A DNA stretch of 64,000 nucleotides from Thermoplasmata archaeon (GTDB lineage Archaea; Thermoplasmatota; Thermoplasmata; Lutacidiplasmatales; UBA184), in NCBI GenBank assembly GCA_022750435.1, contig JAKIVS010000007.1:1-64000 (forward strand), in the 5' to 3' direction. The position numbers and the translations under genes were made by a program. Below, in pieces: positions 1-8,152 of the stretch (position 1 is the stretch's first letter; every line of letters begins with the position of its first letter). The notes beneath the pieces are model-generated. The model did no database searches and was not told the DNA's origin. It saw only the letters and a list, made by a program, of their open reading frames with translations.

Positions 1-1190
1 TCGCGCTCGACGATCAGGCTGAGCCCGTTCCCGCCGCCCATGCAGAGGGTGGCGAGGCCGAGCGACCCGTTGGCACGCACGAGCTCGTGGACGAGCGTCA
101 CGACGATGCGCGCCCCGCTCGCCCCGATCGGGTGACCGAGCGCCACGGCGCCGCCGTGGACGTTGAACTGCTGCTCCGTGAAGTCGAACGCGCGTTGCAC
201 GGCGATCGACGCCGAGGCGAACGCCTCGTTGTGCTCGACCCGGTCGAACGCGGACGGGGAGAGTCCGACCGCGGCGAGGTGCTTGCGGACCGTCGGGATC
301 GGGGCCTCCATTACTTCCGACGGGGCAAGGCCGTCGACCGCCGAGGAGTGCAGGTACGCGATCGGGCGGAGTCCGCGGCGCTCCGCCTCGGCCTCGCTGG
401 CGAGCACGAGCGCCGCGGCCCCATCGGAGAGCTGCGCTGAGTTCCCGGCGGTGAGGAGTCCGTCGGGGCGGAACGACGGGCGGAGACGCGCGAGGCTCTC
501 GAGCGTGGAGTCGCCCCGGGGGCCCTCGTCCTTCTCGAACGGAGTCCGCGAGGTCGTCCACGCGGCGGGGACTGGGACGATCTCCGAGGCGAATGTGCCG
601 TCGGCGTTCGCCCGGGCCGCTCGCGTGTGGCTCCGGACCGCGAAGGCGTCGACTTCGGTCCGGCTGAGCTTGAGGCGGGTCGCGATCCGCTCCCCGGTCT
701 GGCCCATGTGCTCGTGCTCGCCGTACGCGTCGAGCAGACTGTCCCGCAGCATCGCGTCGTCGAGTGGGGGCGAACCGGACTTGAGTCCCCACCGCGCCGC
801 GGCCGGCACGAGGAACGGGGCGGAGGACATCGATTCCATGCCGCCCGCCAGGACGAGCGGGAAGTCGCCCGCCCGGATCAACGCTGACGAGAGGAGGAGC
901 GCCTGAAGGCCCGATCCACAGACCATGTTCACGGTCACGGCGCCCGCATGGTCCGGGATTCGGGCCGCGCGCAGCACCTGCCGGGCGGGATTCTGGCCGG
1001 TCCCCGCCTGGATGCAGTGACCGAACACGAGCTGGGGGACGTCGGCGGCCGAAACATGGGCCCGGGCGAGCGCGGCCGTCGCCGCAAGCCCCCCCAGCCC
1101 GACGGCCGGGACGTTCCGGAGGGCCGAGCCGAACTTGCCGATCGGCGTGCGGACCGCCGAGAGGATCGCGACGCGCGCCGGTCGAGCCAT
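1..1190 (-). CDS. acetyl-CoA C-acetyltransferase (thiolase), 3' end cut by window edge
   Basis: Thiolase-family enzyme, condensing or cleaving acyl-CoA in fatty and branched-chain acid metabolism. The reading frame runs from the ATG at 1190 to the window edge and reaches the family's C-terminal LIVER-like motif, so only a few residues are missing. Visible motifs are NMVCGSGLQA with the acyl-accepting Cys near residue 90, GGAVALGHPIGASGAR with the catalytic His, and CMGGGNG with the second Cys near the end. A TATAAT box at about 1212-1219 is centred 26 bases upstream of the ATG, suggesting a leaderless mRNA. The family also contains acetoacetyl-CoA thiolases. The archaeal DUF35 partner and HMG-CoA synthase are not visible here, so a degradative role is possible but not proven. 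Confidence 0.93.
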   Translation of the reverse strand, partial: MARPARVAILSAVRTPIGKFGSALRNVPAVGLGGLAATAALARAHVSAADVPQLVFGHCIQAGTGQNPARQVLRAARIPDHAGAVTVNMVCGSGLQALLLSSALIRAGDFPLVLAGGMESMSSAPFLVPAAARWGLKSGSPPLDDAMLRDSLLDAYGEHEHMGQTGERIATRLKLSRTEVDAFAVRSHTRAARANADGTFASEIVPVPAAWTTSRTPFEKDEGPRGDSTLESLARLRPSFRPDGLLTAGNSAQLSDGAAALVLASEAEAERRGLRPIAYLHSSAVDGLAPSEVMEAPIPTVRKHLAAVGLSPSAFDRVEHNEAFASASIAVQRAFDFTEQQFNVHGGAVALGHPIGASGARIVVTLVHELVRANGSLGLATLCMGGGNGLSLIVER

Positions 1191-1211
1191 CGGCGCGTCG
1201 GACCCGGATGC

Positions 1212-1219
1212 GGATTATA
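1212..1219 (-). promoter_or_regulatory. TATA box of the thiolase gene
   Basis: On the minus strand this reads CTATAATC and is centred about 26 bases upstream of the ATG at 1190. It is one of the clearest leaderless-promoter examples in the window. Confidence 0.6.
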
Positions 1220-1252
1220 GGGCTAGCGGGCGCTCGGCCCGAATCCTACCGC

Positions 1253-1990
1253 TCAGTCCTCTTCGACACGCGGGGCGAGCAGGAACCGCCCGTCGCCCTT
1301 GCCGCCGGCGACGGAGAATTCGATCTTGAGCGGGTACTCGTTCCCGACGTGGAGCGTCACCTCGTCGGAGGAGGTGATCGACTTCACCATGCTCGAGAAG
1401 AAATCGAGCGGGTACATGCTCCGGACCGTCTCCTTGACCTCGAGCTTAGAGAGGCTCGCCTTTTCGAGCTTCATGTCGACCCGGTCGGTCTCGCCCTCGC
1501 TGTGCATGGTGAAGCTGTCGGGCTCCAGCGTGATCGTGACGTGGTCGGAGATCGACTCGCTGCCGCGGATCCCCTGGCGGAGCTCGTCCATCTTCACGAC
1601 GACGAGGCCGGGGGGCGAGACGTTCGGGACCTTCGGGTCGGTGATGCCCGCCGGGTCGACGACCGACATGTGGCGCGTGACCTTGCCCACGTGGACGACC
1701 AGGCGGTTCTTGCCGCCGTCGTACTGCAGGTCGAGGATGTCGCCGGGCTTGGAGAGTCTGAGGACCTCCTTCAGCTTCTCGACGTCGATGCCGATCTCGG
1801 TCGGCTCGCCGGTGAACTCCTCGAACGCCGACTTGTTCAGGTGGAGCACCAGCATGGCGACGTGCGACGGGTCGACGGCCTTGACCTCGATGCCGTCCTT
1901 GGAGACCGTGAACTTGACCTCGGAAACGAGGGTGGAGATCACCTCGACAATCTCGCGGAGGACCTCCATCTTGACGCGGGCTTTGAACAT
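1253..1990 (-). CDS. pcn: DNA polymerase sliding clamp (PCNA)
   Basis: Ring-forming sliding clamp that tethers replicative polymerase, ligase and FEN-1 to DNA. The 245 residues match the usual archaeal PCNA length. The N-terminus (MFKARVKMEVLREIVEVIS) and the DGIEVKAVDPSHVAML segment around residues 32-47 are typical, as is the acidic C-terminal end. A TTTTTA box at about 2022-2032 lies upstream, leaving a leader of about 10 bases. It stands alone between the thiolase and a small basic protein. Confidence 0.95.
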   Translation of the reverse strand: MFKARVKMEVLREIVEVISTLVSEVKFTVSKDGIEVKAVDPSHVAMLVLHLNKSAFEEFTGEPTEIGIDVEKLKEVLRLSKPGDILDLQYDGGKNRLVVHVGKVTRHMSVVDPAGITDPKVPNVSPPGLVVVKMDELRQGIRGSESISDHVTITLEPDSFTMHSEGETDRVDMKLEKASLSKLEVKETVRSMYPLDFFSSMVKSITSSDEVTLHVGNEYPLKIEFSVAGGKGDGRFLLAPRVEED

Positions 1991-2288
1991 GCGAAACCTC
2001 GGAGGCGGCTACCTAAGTCGTCTCTAAAAAGCTTCGCCAAGTCAACTTCAGAACCCATGAGGGTCCCACGACTCGGTCGGGGCCGGCCCCGGGTCGGGCG
2101 ACGCGAGCGCGACGCCCCCGTGGAAGGGTGGTCGCCCTCAGACTCACGCCCAACTTCGGGGCACGAGACCCATCCGATTTCGCCCATTCTGGGGCGTCCG
2201 GCTTCCGCAGACGACCGAACGATCGCGCGGCGGGCCAGTCTCAACGCCCGACCGTTCGGCCCGATGGTCGAACGGTCGATGCGCCCGC
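1991..2288. other. 298-base intergenic region between pcn and a small basic-protein gene
   Basis: It holds the pcn promoter near 2022-2032 and an inverted repeat at 2250-2277. Between these no convincing reading frame or RNA gene is visible. Confidence 0.5.
2250..2277 (-). terminator. hairpin downstream of the small basic-protein gene
   Basis: Perfect 9-base arms GACCGTTCG (2250-2258) and CGAACGGTC (2269-2277) with a 10-base loop. It begins 11 bases after the stop of the minus-strand gene ending at 2289. No T-tract follows, so it may be a 3' stabilising hairpin or a binding site rather than a terminator. Confidence 0.35.
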
Positions 2289-2531
2289 CTACGTACTGCG
2301 CGGCTTCGCGTGACGCGCGCGCTTCAAGCGGTTGCCGGCCCGAGTCATCCCATGCTCGGTGGCCGTCTTGACCCGCTGGCTGGCGCGTTGGACGTCGACT
2401 CGAACCGTGCGGGCTCCGTGCCGGATCGTGCTGCCGGCCCGGACCATTCCCTTCTTCACGTCGCGACCGACTGTCTCGGATCCGCGAACGACCTTCTTCT
2501 CCAGACTCTTTCCTCGTGCCTTGATCGACAT
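2289..2531 (-). CDS. small highly basic protein, unknown function
   Basis: An 80-residue protein very rich in Arg and Lys, with no hydrophobic segment and no Cys. The motif GMVRAGSTIRHGAR recurs loosely later as GMTRAGNRLKRAR, suggesting repeated amphipathic basic helices. Nucleic-acid binding is a guess from composition only. The ATG at 2531 is preferred over a TTG six bases upstream because GGAAGG lies just before it. A GGTTAAGT promoter element at about 2571-2580 fits a short leader. I do not recognise the family. The frame is free of stops and has its own promoter and 3' hairpin, which supports a real gene. Confidence 0.6.
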   Translation of the reverse strand: MSIKARGKSLEKKVVRGSETVGRDVKKGMVRAGSTIRHGARTVRVDVQRASQRVKTATEHGMTRAGNRLKRARHAKPRST

Positions 2532-2740
2532 TCTCAACCTTCCGTTTGGACAACAGGGACGAGTCGGGCTCGGTACTTAACCGACGGCTCAATCGCGATC
2601 AGGCACGTCGGAGGGCGCTCGCCGCATCGTTCCGGTCCCGGGATCCCCTTGCGAGCCGGGCGTCGGCGTCCCGAGTAGGGTCGGTGCGCGGTAGTCGGAG
2701 TTCCCCGGAAAGGTCCATCTCCCTCCGGCGCTCGGGATGG

Positions 2741-3499
2741 ATGGTGACGGACCTCGCGTACCTGGAGAGCGCCGGCGCGGGGTATGAGACCACCTTCACG
2801 GCCCGGGTCCTCGCCCTACCCCCGGGCGGCATCGTGCTCGACCGGACACTGTTCTACCCGGCCGGCGGGGGTCAACCGAGCGACCGGGGCGTCGTGACCG
2901 GGCCCGACGGGCGTCCGTTGTCGATCGCGGACGTGACGAAGAGCGGCTCCGTGGTCGTTCATCGACTCGGTCGGGGGAGCCGGCCGTCGCTCGCAGTGGG
3001 CGACTCGGTGGAAGGGAAGCTGGACTGGGACCGGCGCTACGGGCACATGCGCCTCCACACCGCTCAGCACCTCCTCAGCGCCGTCGTCTTCCAACGGACC
3101 GGCCGGAAGACGCGGAAGGCGACGTTCGGCGCCGGCCGGGGGGTCATCGACGTGGTTGGGACGTGGCCCCCGGTCGAGACGGCCTCGACCCTCGCGGAGG
3201 CGTTCGCGTCCTACCTCGCCCCCGCCCGCGAGGTCCGGATCCGCTGGCTGCCACGAACGGAGTGGGAGGCGAACCCCTCCGCCCGCGCCGGCCTCGTGCC
3301 GCTCCCCCCGCAGGTCGACCCAGTCCGGGTCATCGAGATCGACGGGATCGACACGTGCCCGTGCGGGGGAACCCACCTGCGCTCGACCGGGGAGATCGGC
3401 GAGTTCACGCTCGAGCCGTTCGCTCAGGCCGGGGACGCGACCCGCATCGGGTTCGCGTTGCGGACGGCGGCGGCCCATTCCGAGCGCGTGACGCCGTAG
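2741..3499 (+). CDS. alaX: AlaX-type alanyl-tRNA editing protein
   Basis: Free-standing homologue of the AlaRS editing domain, expected to hydrolyse mischarged Ser- or Gly-tRNA(Ala). The 252-residue protein carries the two zinc-binding signatures of the family: HTAQHLLSA near residues 107-115 and CPCGGTH near residues 206-212. FYPAGGGQPSD near residue 35 is the usual N-terminal signature of the AlaX long form (second-domain-containing). The start chosen is the ATG at 2741; an in-frame extension upstream is low-complexity and unlikely to be translated. The last 76 bases overlap convergently with the acetyltransferase gene on the other strand. Confidence 0.88.
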   Translation: MVTDLAYLESAGAGYETTFTARVLALPPGGIVLDRTLFYPAGGGQPSDRGVVTGPDGRPLSIADVTKSGSVVVHRLGRGSRPSLAVGDSVEGKLDWDRRYGHMRLHTAQHLLSAVVFQRTGRKTRKATFGAGRGVIDVVGTWPPVETASTLAEAFASYLAPAREVRIRWLPRTEWEANPSARAGLVPLPPQVDPVRVIEIDGIDTCPCGGTHLRSTGEIGEFTLEPFAQAGDATRIGFALRTAAAHSERVTP

Positions 3500-4011
3500 A
3501 CCGCCACGTCGTGCCACCGGCCGTGGTGGAACAGGGCGACCTTCAGGGTGCCTTCGCGACGGAACCCGAGCCGCTCGAGAAGCTTGTACGACGGGGCGTT
3601 GTCGGTGTCGCAGGTGGCGCCCACGCGGGCGAGGCCCGTCGTGTGGAACAGGTAGTCGACGAGGAGCCCGACCGCCTCCCGTCCGTATCCCTTGTGGCGT
3701 TCGGAGCGCTCCGCAAGCACGTACCAGACGTCCGTGAGCTCCAGCACCGGGTGCGCCTGGTAGTGTCCGACGAACCCGAGGACCTTGTGGTCGTTCGTCC
3801 GCTCCACGACGAAGCGCGGTGCGAGGGACCTCGGGTCGTCGGGTGCGGTTTCGACGGCGTGGACGAAGTCGTCGAAGCTGTCGATCGCGAACCGGTCGAA
3901 CGGGGCGACGGTCTCGGGGTCGTTGTACCAGCCGAACAGGGTCATCAGGTCGGCCGGTCGCGGCGCGCGGAGGCGGAGCTCGAACCCCTGCAGGGTGGGG
4001 ACGTCGCTCAT
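3424..4011 (-). CDS. GNAT-family N-acetyltransferase (RimJ/RimL-like)
   Basis: A 195-residue acetyltransferase of the RimJ/RimL type, which typically modifies protein N-termini or small molecules using acetyl-CoA. The central segment ERHKGYGREAVGLL is the acetyl-CoA pyrophosphate-binding motif A, and the later PSYKLLERLGFRREG is motif B. The N-terminal part FELRLRAPRPADL is typical of the family. The ATG at 4011 overlaps the stop of the upstream winged-helix gene (ATGA), indicating translational coupling. The substrate cannot be read from the sequence. Confidence 0.85.
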   Translation of the reverse strand: MSDVPTLQGFELRLRAPRPADLMTLFGWYNDPETVAPFDRFAIDSFDDFVHAVETAPDDPRSLAPRFVVERTNDHKVLGFVGHYQAHPVLELTDVWYVLAERSERHKGYGREAVGLLVDYLFHTTGLARVGATCDTDNAPSYKLLERLGFRREGTLKVALFHHGRWHDVAVYGVTRSEWAAAVRNANPMRVASPA

Positions 4012-4376
4012 GTCCCGGATTCCCGCGGGGCCACCGGGCCGAGCGGGGCGGCGGTGAGCTCGGGACCCGACGTCTCCTCGCCGGAGTCCTCCCGGCGGAG
4101 GTCGAGCGCCTTGCGGTGGCCACTCGGGGTGAGCGAGTAGACGAGCTTCGGCTCGGAGTAGCCGATGACGTACTGGACGCGGCGGTAGATGTACCGCGTC
4201 ATTTCGAGCGACCGGAGCGTGTTCTTCAGGCCGGCGAGGTCCTCGTGGGCGAACGCGCGGAAGATCCCGAACTCGGTGGTCCACTGGTCGGCCTCGAACC
4301 GGACCTGCTGGCCGCGGTGCTCGAGGAGATGGAGGAGGAGCGACCGCTCCAGTCGACTCGGCCCTTCCCGCTCCAT
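4008..4376 (-). CDS. predicted winged-helix DNA-binding protein
   Basis: A 122-residue protein. The N-terminal LERSLLLHLLEHRG and middle EDLAGLKNTLRSLEMTRYIYRR segments look like the helices of a winged-helix domain, and LVYSLTPSGHRKALDL resembles the MarR/PadR wing and following helix. The C-terminal 25 residues appear disordered. It is the second gene of a three-gene operon, 19 bases after the 74-residue gene and overlapping the acetyltransferase start by 4 bases. A regulatory role is inferred from the fold only. Confidence 0.6.
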   Translation of the reverse strand: MEREGPSRLERSLLLHLLEHRGQQVRFEADQWTTEFGIFRAFAHEDLAGLKNTLRSLEMTRYIYRRVQYVIGYSEPKLVYSLTPSGHRKALDLRREDSGEETSGPELTAAPLGPVAPRESGT

Positions 4377-4395
4377 GGTGGTTCGGTTCGGTGGC

Positions 4396-4620
4396 TTAGG
4401 AGATCGTCGTGATCTCGTAGTTCACGTCGAGGCCCTTCATCCGGGTGTGCATCTCGCCCACCAGGCGGATCACGTCGTCGAGCGACGCCTTCTCCTTCCA
4501 CTTGAACACAAAATCGTGCATGCCCATCGACTCCTCGAATCCGAGCTCGCGCATCAGCTTCAGCACGTCGAGCGGGCTCGCCCCCTCGGAGTGAAACACC
4601 ATGCGGACGTAGGTGCGCAT
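4396..4620 (-). CDS. conserved small protein, unknown function
   Basis: A 74-residue protein beginning MRTYVRMVFHSEG. The alternating pattern (strand, helix SPLDVLKLMRELGF, strand DFVFKWKE, helix SLDDVIRLVGEMHTRM, strand VNYEITTI) looks like a compact ferredoxin-like alpha/beta fold. No Cys or catalytic motif is visible. It heads the operon with the winged-helix and acetyltransferase genes. The ATG at 4620 is chosen; the longer upstream frame would run through the divergent promoter. Confidence 0.65.
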   Translation of the reverse strand: MRTYVRMVFHSEGASPLDVLKLMRELGFEESMGMHDFVFKWKEKASLDDVIRLVGEMHTRMKGLDVNYEITTIS

Positions 4621-4670
4621 CGACGACCCGCCCACTCTCGTGGACGGACGGTCTTTAGGCGGTCGTCCTC

Positions 4671-4678
4671 TTATATAT
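4671..4678 (+). promoter_or_regulatory. TATA box upstream of the NDP-sugar epimerase gene
   Basis: TTATATAT lies 31-38 bases upstream of the ATG at 4709, so the mRNA would have a leader of only a few bases. On the other strand a separate TTTAG element near 4654-4658 could serve the divergent 74-residue gene. Confidence 0.55.
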
Positions 4679-4708
4679 GCTTCCGTCACGGAACCAGTCT
4701 CCCCATCC

Positions 4709-5662
4709 ATGAACAACGACGGACCGACGGTCGTCACCGGAGGCGCCGGGGCGATTGGCCACATTCTCGTCGACCGGTTGCTCGCGCGGGGCGCCAAGGT
4801 CCGCGTCATCGACAACTTCTCGAGCGGTCGGCGGGACCATCTCGCCCCCCACCGACGGAATCCGAAGCTCTCGGTCGTCGAGGCCGACCTCCGACGACCG
4901 GATACCTACCGCGACCAGTTCCGGGGCGCCTCCTCGGTCTGGCACCTCGCGGCGAACCCGGATATACGTCTCGGCACCGCCGAGCCGTCCGTGGACCTCG
5001 AGCAGGGGACGATGTCGACGTTCCGCGTCCTCGAAGCGGCGCGGGCGTACGAGGTTCCGAAGGTCCGATTCTCCTCCTCCTCCGTCGTGTACGGCTACCC
5101 GACGGTGTTCCCGACCCCAGAGGAGTACGGGCCGCTCCTTCCCCAATCGCAGTACGGCGCCGCCAAGCTCGCGAGCGAGGCGCTCCTGAGCGCCTTCGCC
5201 TACTCCTACGGGATCGAGACCCACGTCTTCCGGTTCGCGAACATCATCGGCCCGCGCATGACGCACGGCGTGCTCTACGATTTCTTCGAGAAGCTGAAGG
5301 CCACCCCCGACCGGCTCGAGGTCCTCGGCGACGGACGCCAGGCGAAGAGCTACCTCCGCACCGAGGAGTGCGTCGACGCCATGCTGCTCGCCACCGAACG
5401 GGCCCGCGAGCGCGTCAACGTGTTCAACCTCGGCACCACGGACCGGATCTCCGTCCGCGAGATCGCCGAGAAGGTCGTTCAGGCGCACGGCGGCCGCGCC
5501 CGGATCGAGTACACCGGCGGCACGACCGGCTGGGTCGGGGACGTTCCCCAGCAGCTCCTTGCCGTGGAACGGATCCGGGCCGCGGGTTGGACCGCCCAGC
5601 GGACTTCGGCCGAAGCGGTCGACTTCACCATCGCCGAGCTCCTGCGTGCCCGCAGCGGTTGA
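4709..5662 (+). CDS. NAD-dependent nucleotide-sugar epimerase/dehydratase (UDP-glucose 4-epimerase-like)
   Basis: Extended short-chain dehydrogenase of 317 residues, likely interconverting a nucleotide sugar used for surface glycans. TGGAGAIG near residues 9-16 is the NAD-binding glycine motif. SSSSVVYG near residue 128 gives the catalytic Ser/Thr region, and YGAAK near residue 150 is the Tyr-x-x-x-Lys catalytic pair. FRFANIIGPR is the characteristic motif that follows. The start is the ATG 31 bases after the TATA box. A GT2 glycosyltransferase follows with overlapping ends, so the product is probably passed to glycosylation. The exact sugar is not predictable. Confidence 0.88.
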   Translation: MNNDGPTVVTGGAGAIGHILVDRLLARGAKVRVIDNFSSGRRDHLAPHRRNPKLSVVEADLRRPDTYRDQFRGASSVWHLAANPDIRLGTAEPSVDLEQGTMSTFRVLEAARAYEVPKVRFSSSSVVYGYPTVFPTPEEYGPLLPQSQYGAAKLASEALLSAFAYSYGIETHVFRFANIIGPRMTHGVLYDFFEKLKATPDRLEVLGDGRQAKSYLRTEECVDAMLLATERARERVNVFNLGTTDRISVREIAEKVVQAHGGRARIEYTGGTTGWVGDVPQQLLAVERIRAAGWTAQRTSAEAVDFTIAELLRARSG

Positions 5663-6704
5663 CCCCGCGGTCCCCCGTCGGGGCCGGGTGACGGTCATCG
5701 TCACGGTTCTGAAGGACCCGCGGGTCGCCGAGACGCTCGAGAGCCTCCTCCAGCAGAGCCGGCTCCCCGACGAGGTGCTCGTCGACGACGGCGGCGTCAC
5801 CGACGTCGTCCGGACGATCACGGAACGGTTCCACGCCCGAGACCCCAGAATCCTCTACCTGTCCGCGCCGGGCAACATCCCGGAGAGCCGGAACACCGCG
5901 ATTGCGGCCGCGACCGGCGAGTTCCTCGCCTTCCTCGACGCCGACGAGGTGGCGCCTCCCGGTTGGCTGGAGGCGCTTCTCCGCCCGTTCGACGACCCGA
6001 GCGTCGGGTTCACCGGGGGCCCGACCCCCGGGCGTCCGGGCACGGTCCGGACGATCGGGGCGCGCTACTACGATGGCTATCTGCAACGGTTCTACGAGAC
6101 GGTCGCGCGGCTTCGGCCGCACGCGCTCCCGATGGGGAACTCGGCGTGGCGCAAGGCCGCGTTCGACCGGGTCGGGCCTCTCGACACGACCCTCTACCGC
6201 CGAGCCGCGAGCGAGGACCAGGAGGTTGCGGACCGGGTACTCCGCGCCGGCTACACGGGCCGCTATGTTCGCGAGGCGTGGGTGCAGCACGACTTCTCCG
6301 ACTTGACGGTGCTCCGCCTCCTTCGGAAGCAGCGGATCTACGCCGAGGGTGGCTACGTCGTTTGGCGCCGCCGCGGGACCACCTACGAGGCGACCGGGGG
6401 CCGGGTCCTCCCGTACGTGGCGCTCCCGGCGGTCGTCGTTCTCGGACTGATCCTCCTGATTCCCTCCGTCACCCGTCTGGCGGGGGAGATCCTGGCCGCC
6501 GCCGGGGTCATCGGACTGGGCCTGCTCGCGGTCGCGCTGACGGTCTCGGGGTTCCGCGAGGAGGCCCACTATCCGGGCCTCAAGTTCCGCGCCCTCGAGA
6601 TCCCCCGCCGCTGGGCGACCCTGTACGGGGCCTTCCGAGGGTTCCTGACGTACGGTTGGAGCGGCCGTCGCTCCACCGTCGGACGGCCCTCGGGCAAACG
6701 TTAA
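5646..6704 (+). CDS. family 2 glycosyltransferase with C-terminal membrane segments
   Basis: Inverting GT-A glycosyltransferase. VTVIVTVLKDPRVAETLESLL starts the nucleotide-sugar domain, FLDADE near residue 95 gives the DxD-type metal-binding aspartates, and SEDQEVADRVLRAGY resembles the ED motif of the acceptor site. Two hydrophobic helices (ALPAVVVLGLILLIPSV and AAGVIGLGLLAVALTVSG) anchor it in the membrane. The start is either the GTG at 5646, overlapping the upstream gene by 17 bases, or the GTG at 5688 directly before the first strand. It pairs with the epimerase for cell-surface glycan or glycolipid synthesis. Confidence 0.82.
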   Translation: MPAAVDPAVPRRGRVTVIVTVLKDPRVAETLESLLQQSRLPDEVLVDDGGVTDVVRTITERFHARDPRILYLSAPGNIPESRNTAIAAATGEFLAFLDADEVAPPGWLEALLRPFDDPSVGFTGGPTPGRPGTVRTIGARYYDGYLQRFYETVARLRPHALPMGNSAWRKAAFDRVGPLDTTLYRRAASEDQEVADRVLRAGYTGRYVREAWVQHDFSDLTVLRLLRKQRIYAEGGYVVWRRRGTTYEATGGRVLPYVALPAVVVLGLILLIPSVTRLAGEILAAAGVIGLGLLAVALTVSGFREEAHYPGLKFRALEIPRRWATLYGAFRGFLTYGWSGRRSTVGRPSGKR

Positions 6705-6730
6705 AGGGCGTCTCCTCTCGGCGGCGCCAT

Positions 6731-7576
6731 ATGACCAGCCGCGCCGACGACAAGGGCCCCGCGAAGGACGGCGAGCTCGTGCTGCTCGACTACGAGCTGT
6801 GGTCGGAGACCGGCGGCCGGACCGAACTCGTCGACACCACGCGCGAGGACGTCGCCCGGGCCGAGAACATCCCGATCCCCGACGGCGCCACCTTCGGGCC
6901 TCGGGCCCACCTGGTCGGCGGGGACGACTTCCCGAGCGGCATCGAGAAGGCAATCCTCGGCGCGAAGGTTGGCGAAGAGGTCGAGCGCGACTTCGAGCCC
7001 GCCGACGCCTTCGGCGAGAAGGACCCGAAGTTGATCGAGCTGTTCAGCATGCACGAGGTCGGCCGCCTCCCCGAGATGCGGCGCGACGACGCCGACCTCA
7101 ACATCGGCACCGTACTGACCATCCGCGGCCGGCGCGGCCGCGTCGTTTCGCTCACCGCCGCGCGGGTCCGCGTCGACTTCAACCCCGCGTTCGCCGGGCG
7201 CAAGATCCACGGCAAGTTCAAGATCGCCTCCAAGGTCCACGACCCCGCCGAGCAGGCGACGGCGCTCATCGAGCTCGGCTACGGCCGCTCGAAGGAGTTC
7301 GACGTCCAGGTCGCGGACGAGGTCGTCACGATCAAGGTCCCGGAGCGCTCCAAGTTCGATTTCGCGTGGATGGCCGCCAAGCCTCGCGTCATCGACCGAA
7401 TCCGCAGCCACCTCAAGCCGAAGTCGATCCGCGTCGTCGAGGAGTACGTCACCCCGACCCCGTCGAAGGACGCGGCCAAAGGGGCCGAGCCCGCCGAGAA
7501 GCCGGCCGCAAAGTCGACGACGCACGCACACGACCACGCTCACAAGGCCGAGACCCCGGCCGAAAAGGCGCCGTAA
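6731..7576 (+). CDS. long-type archaeal FKBP peptidyl-prolyl cis-trans isomerase
   Basis: FKBP/SlyD-like folding helper of 281 residues. The N-terminal FKBP domain is split by an insert-in-flap (IF) chaperone domain. LVLLDYELWSETGG begins the domain, PSGIEKAILGAKVGEEVERDFEPADAFGEKD is the core, and RVDFNPAFAGRKIHGKFKI after residue 140 is the segment that closes it. A further 80 residues resemble the C-terminal domain of archaeal 26-30 kDa FKBPs. The tail is a low-complexity Lys/Ala/His stretch (HAHDHAH) that could bind metal. TTAAAG at 6701 is placed for a nearly leaderless start. Confidence 0.88.
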   Translation: MTSRADDKGPAKDGELVLLDYELWSETGGRTELVDTTREDVARAENIPIPDGATFGPRAHLVGGDDFPSGIEKAILGAKVGEEVERDFEPADAFGEKDPKLIELFSMHEVGRLPEMRRDDADLNIGTVLTIRGRRGRVVSLTAARVRVDFNPAFAGRKIHGKFKIASKVHDPAEQATALIELGYGRSKEFDVQVADEVVTIKVPERSKFDFAWMAAKPRVIDRIRSHLKPKSIRVVEEYVTPTPSKDAAKGAEPAEKPAAKSTTHAHDHAHKAETPAEKAP

Positions 7577-7648
7577 GGGACGATCCCGCCCAGGGGCAGT
7601 TCGCCCCGCCGAGACCCGAAGCGAATCGGTCGGCCGACCTGTCTCCCG

Positions 7649-8089
7649 CTAGAGGATGGGCGCCAACCAGACGACGGTGAACGTCGTCGGCTCGACGAGG
7701 CTGCAGCTCGCGACGTCGGCGCCTGGTCGCACCTCGAACGCGTAGCGTCCCCCGTCGCCGGGAAACGAAAAGCTCCCGGACGACCGGGCCCGGTCGTAGA
7801 CGGCATGGCCGGACGGGTCCAGGATCACCGCCGGCTCCAGAACGGCGCCCGCGCGGGTCCACGTTCCCGTGACCTCCGGGGACTGCGGAACGTCGACGGA
7901 CCGGCTCCCGAGGCAGTCGGCGACCGGCGGAGTCGCGAACCCCATCGAGTGGGAGACGGGAACCGCGACGAGGGCGATCGGCACCTCGACGGCGGGGGCA
8001 CACCGAGAGCGATCACCCCGCCCCGGCGGGCGGCTCGCTGCCACCACCGGCTCGGCCGATGGAAGGTCCGGGGGCCGACCATGACCCAC
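7649..8089 (-). CDS. hypothetical secreted or membrane-anchored protein, start uncertain
   Basis: A frame of 146 codons with no recognisable family. The distal part (GSFSFPGDGGRYAFEVRPGAD, then two spaced Cys residues overall) resembles a small beta-sandwich extracellular domain. The proximal part of this frame is poor, whereas the neighbouring frame from 8082 encodes WWQRAARRGGVIALGV, a good start of a membrane anchor. The anchor would continue as IALVAVPVSHSM in this frame. A single-base shift near 8000-8010, next to a run of five G, would join them. It is either a frameshifted gene, a sequencing error, or a shorter gene. It lies 63 bases after the aquaporin gene on the same strand. Confidence 0.4.
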   Translation of the reverse strand: MGHGRPPDLPSAEPVVAASRPPGRGDRSRCAPAVEVPIALVAVPVSHSMGFATPPVADCLGSRSVDVPQSPEVTGTWTRAGAVLEPAVILDPSGHAVYDRARSSGSFSFPGDGGRYAFEVRPGADVASCSLVEPTTFTVVWLAPIL

Positions 8090-8152
8090 CGGAGGGGGAC
8101 GCTCGGCGTGCGCCTTGGTGGAGGCCCGGACGGCCCCGCTGGCCGCCGTGTC

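Noticed and set aside
2816-4123. A 435-codon minus-strand frame overlapping AlaX and the acetyltransferase
   Set aside because: Composition is typical of a GC-rich shadow, and both real genes have diagnostic motifs.
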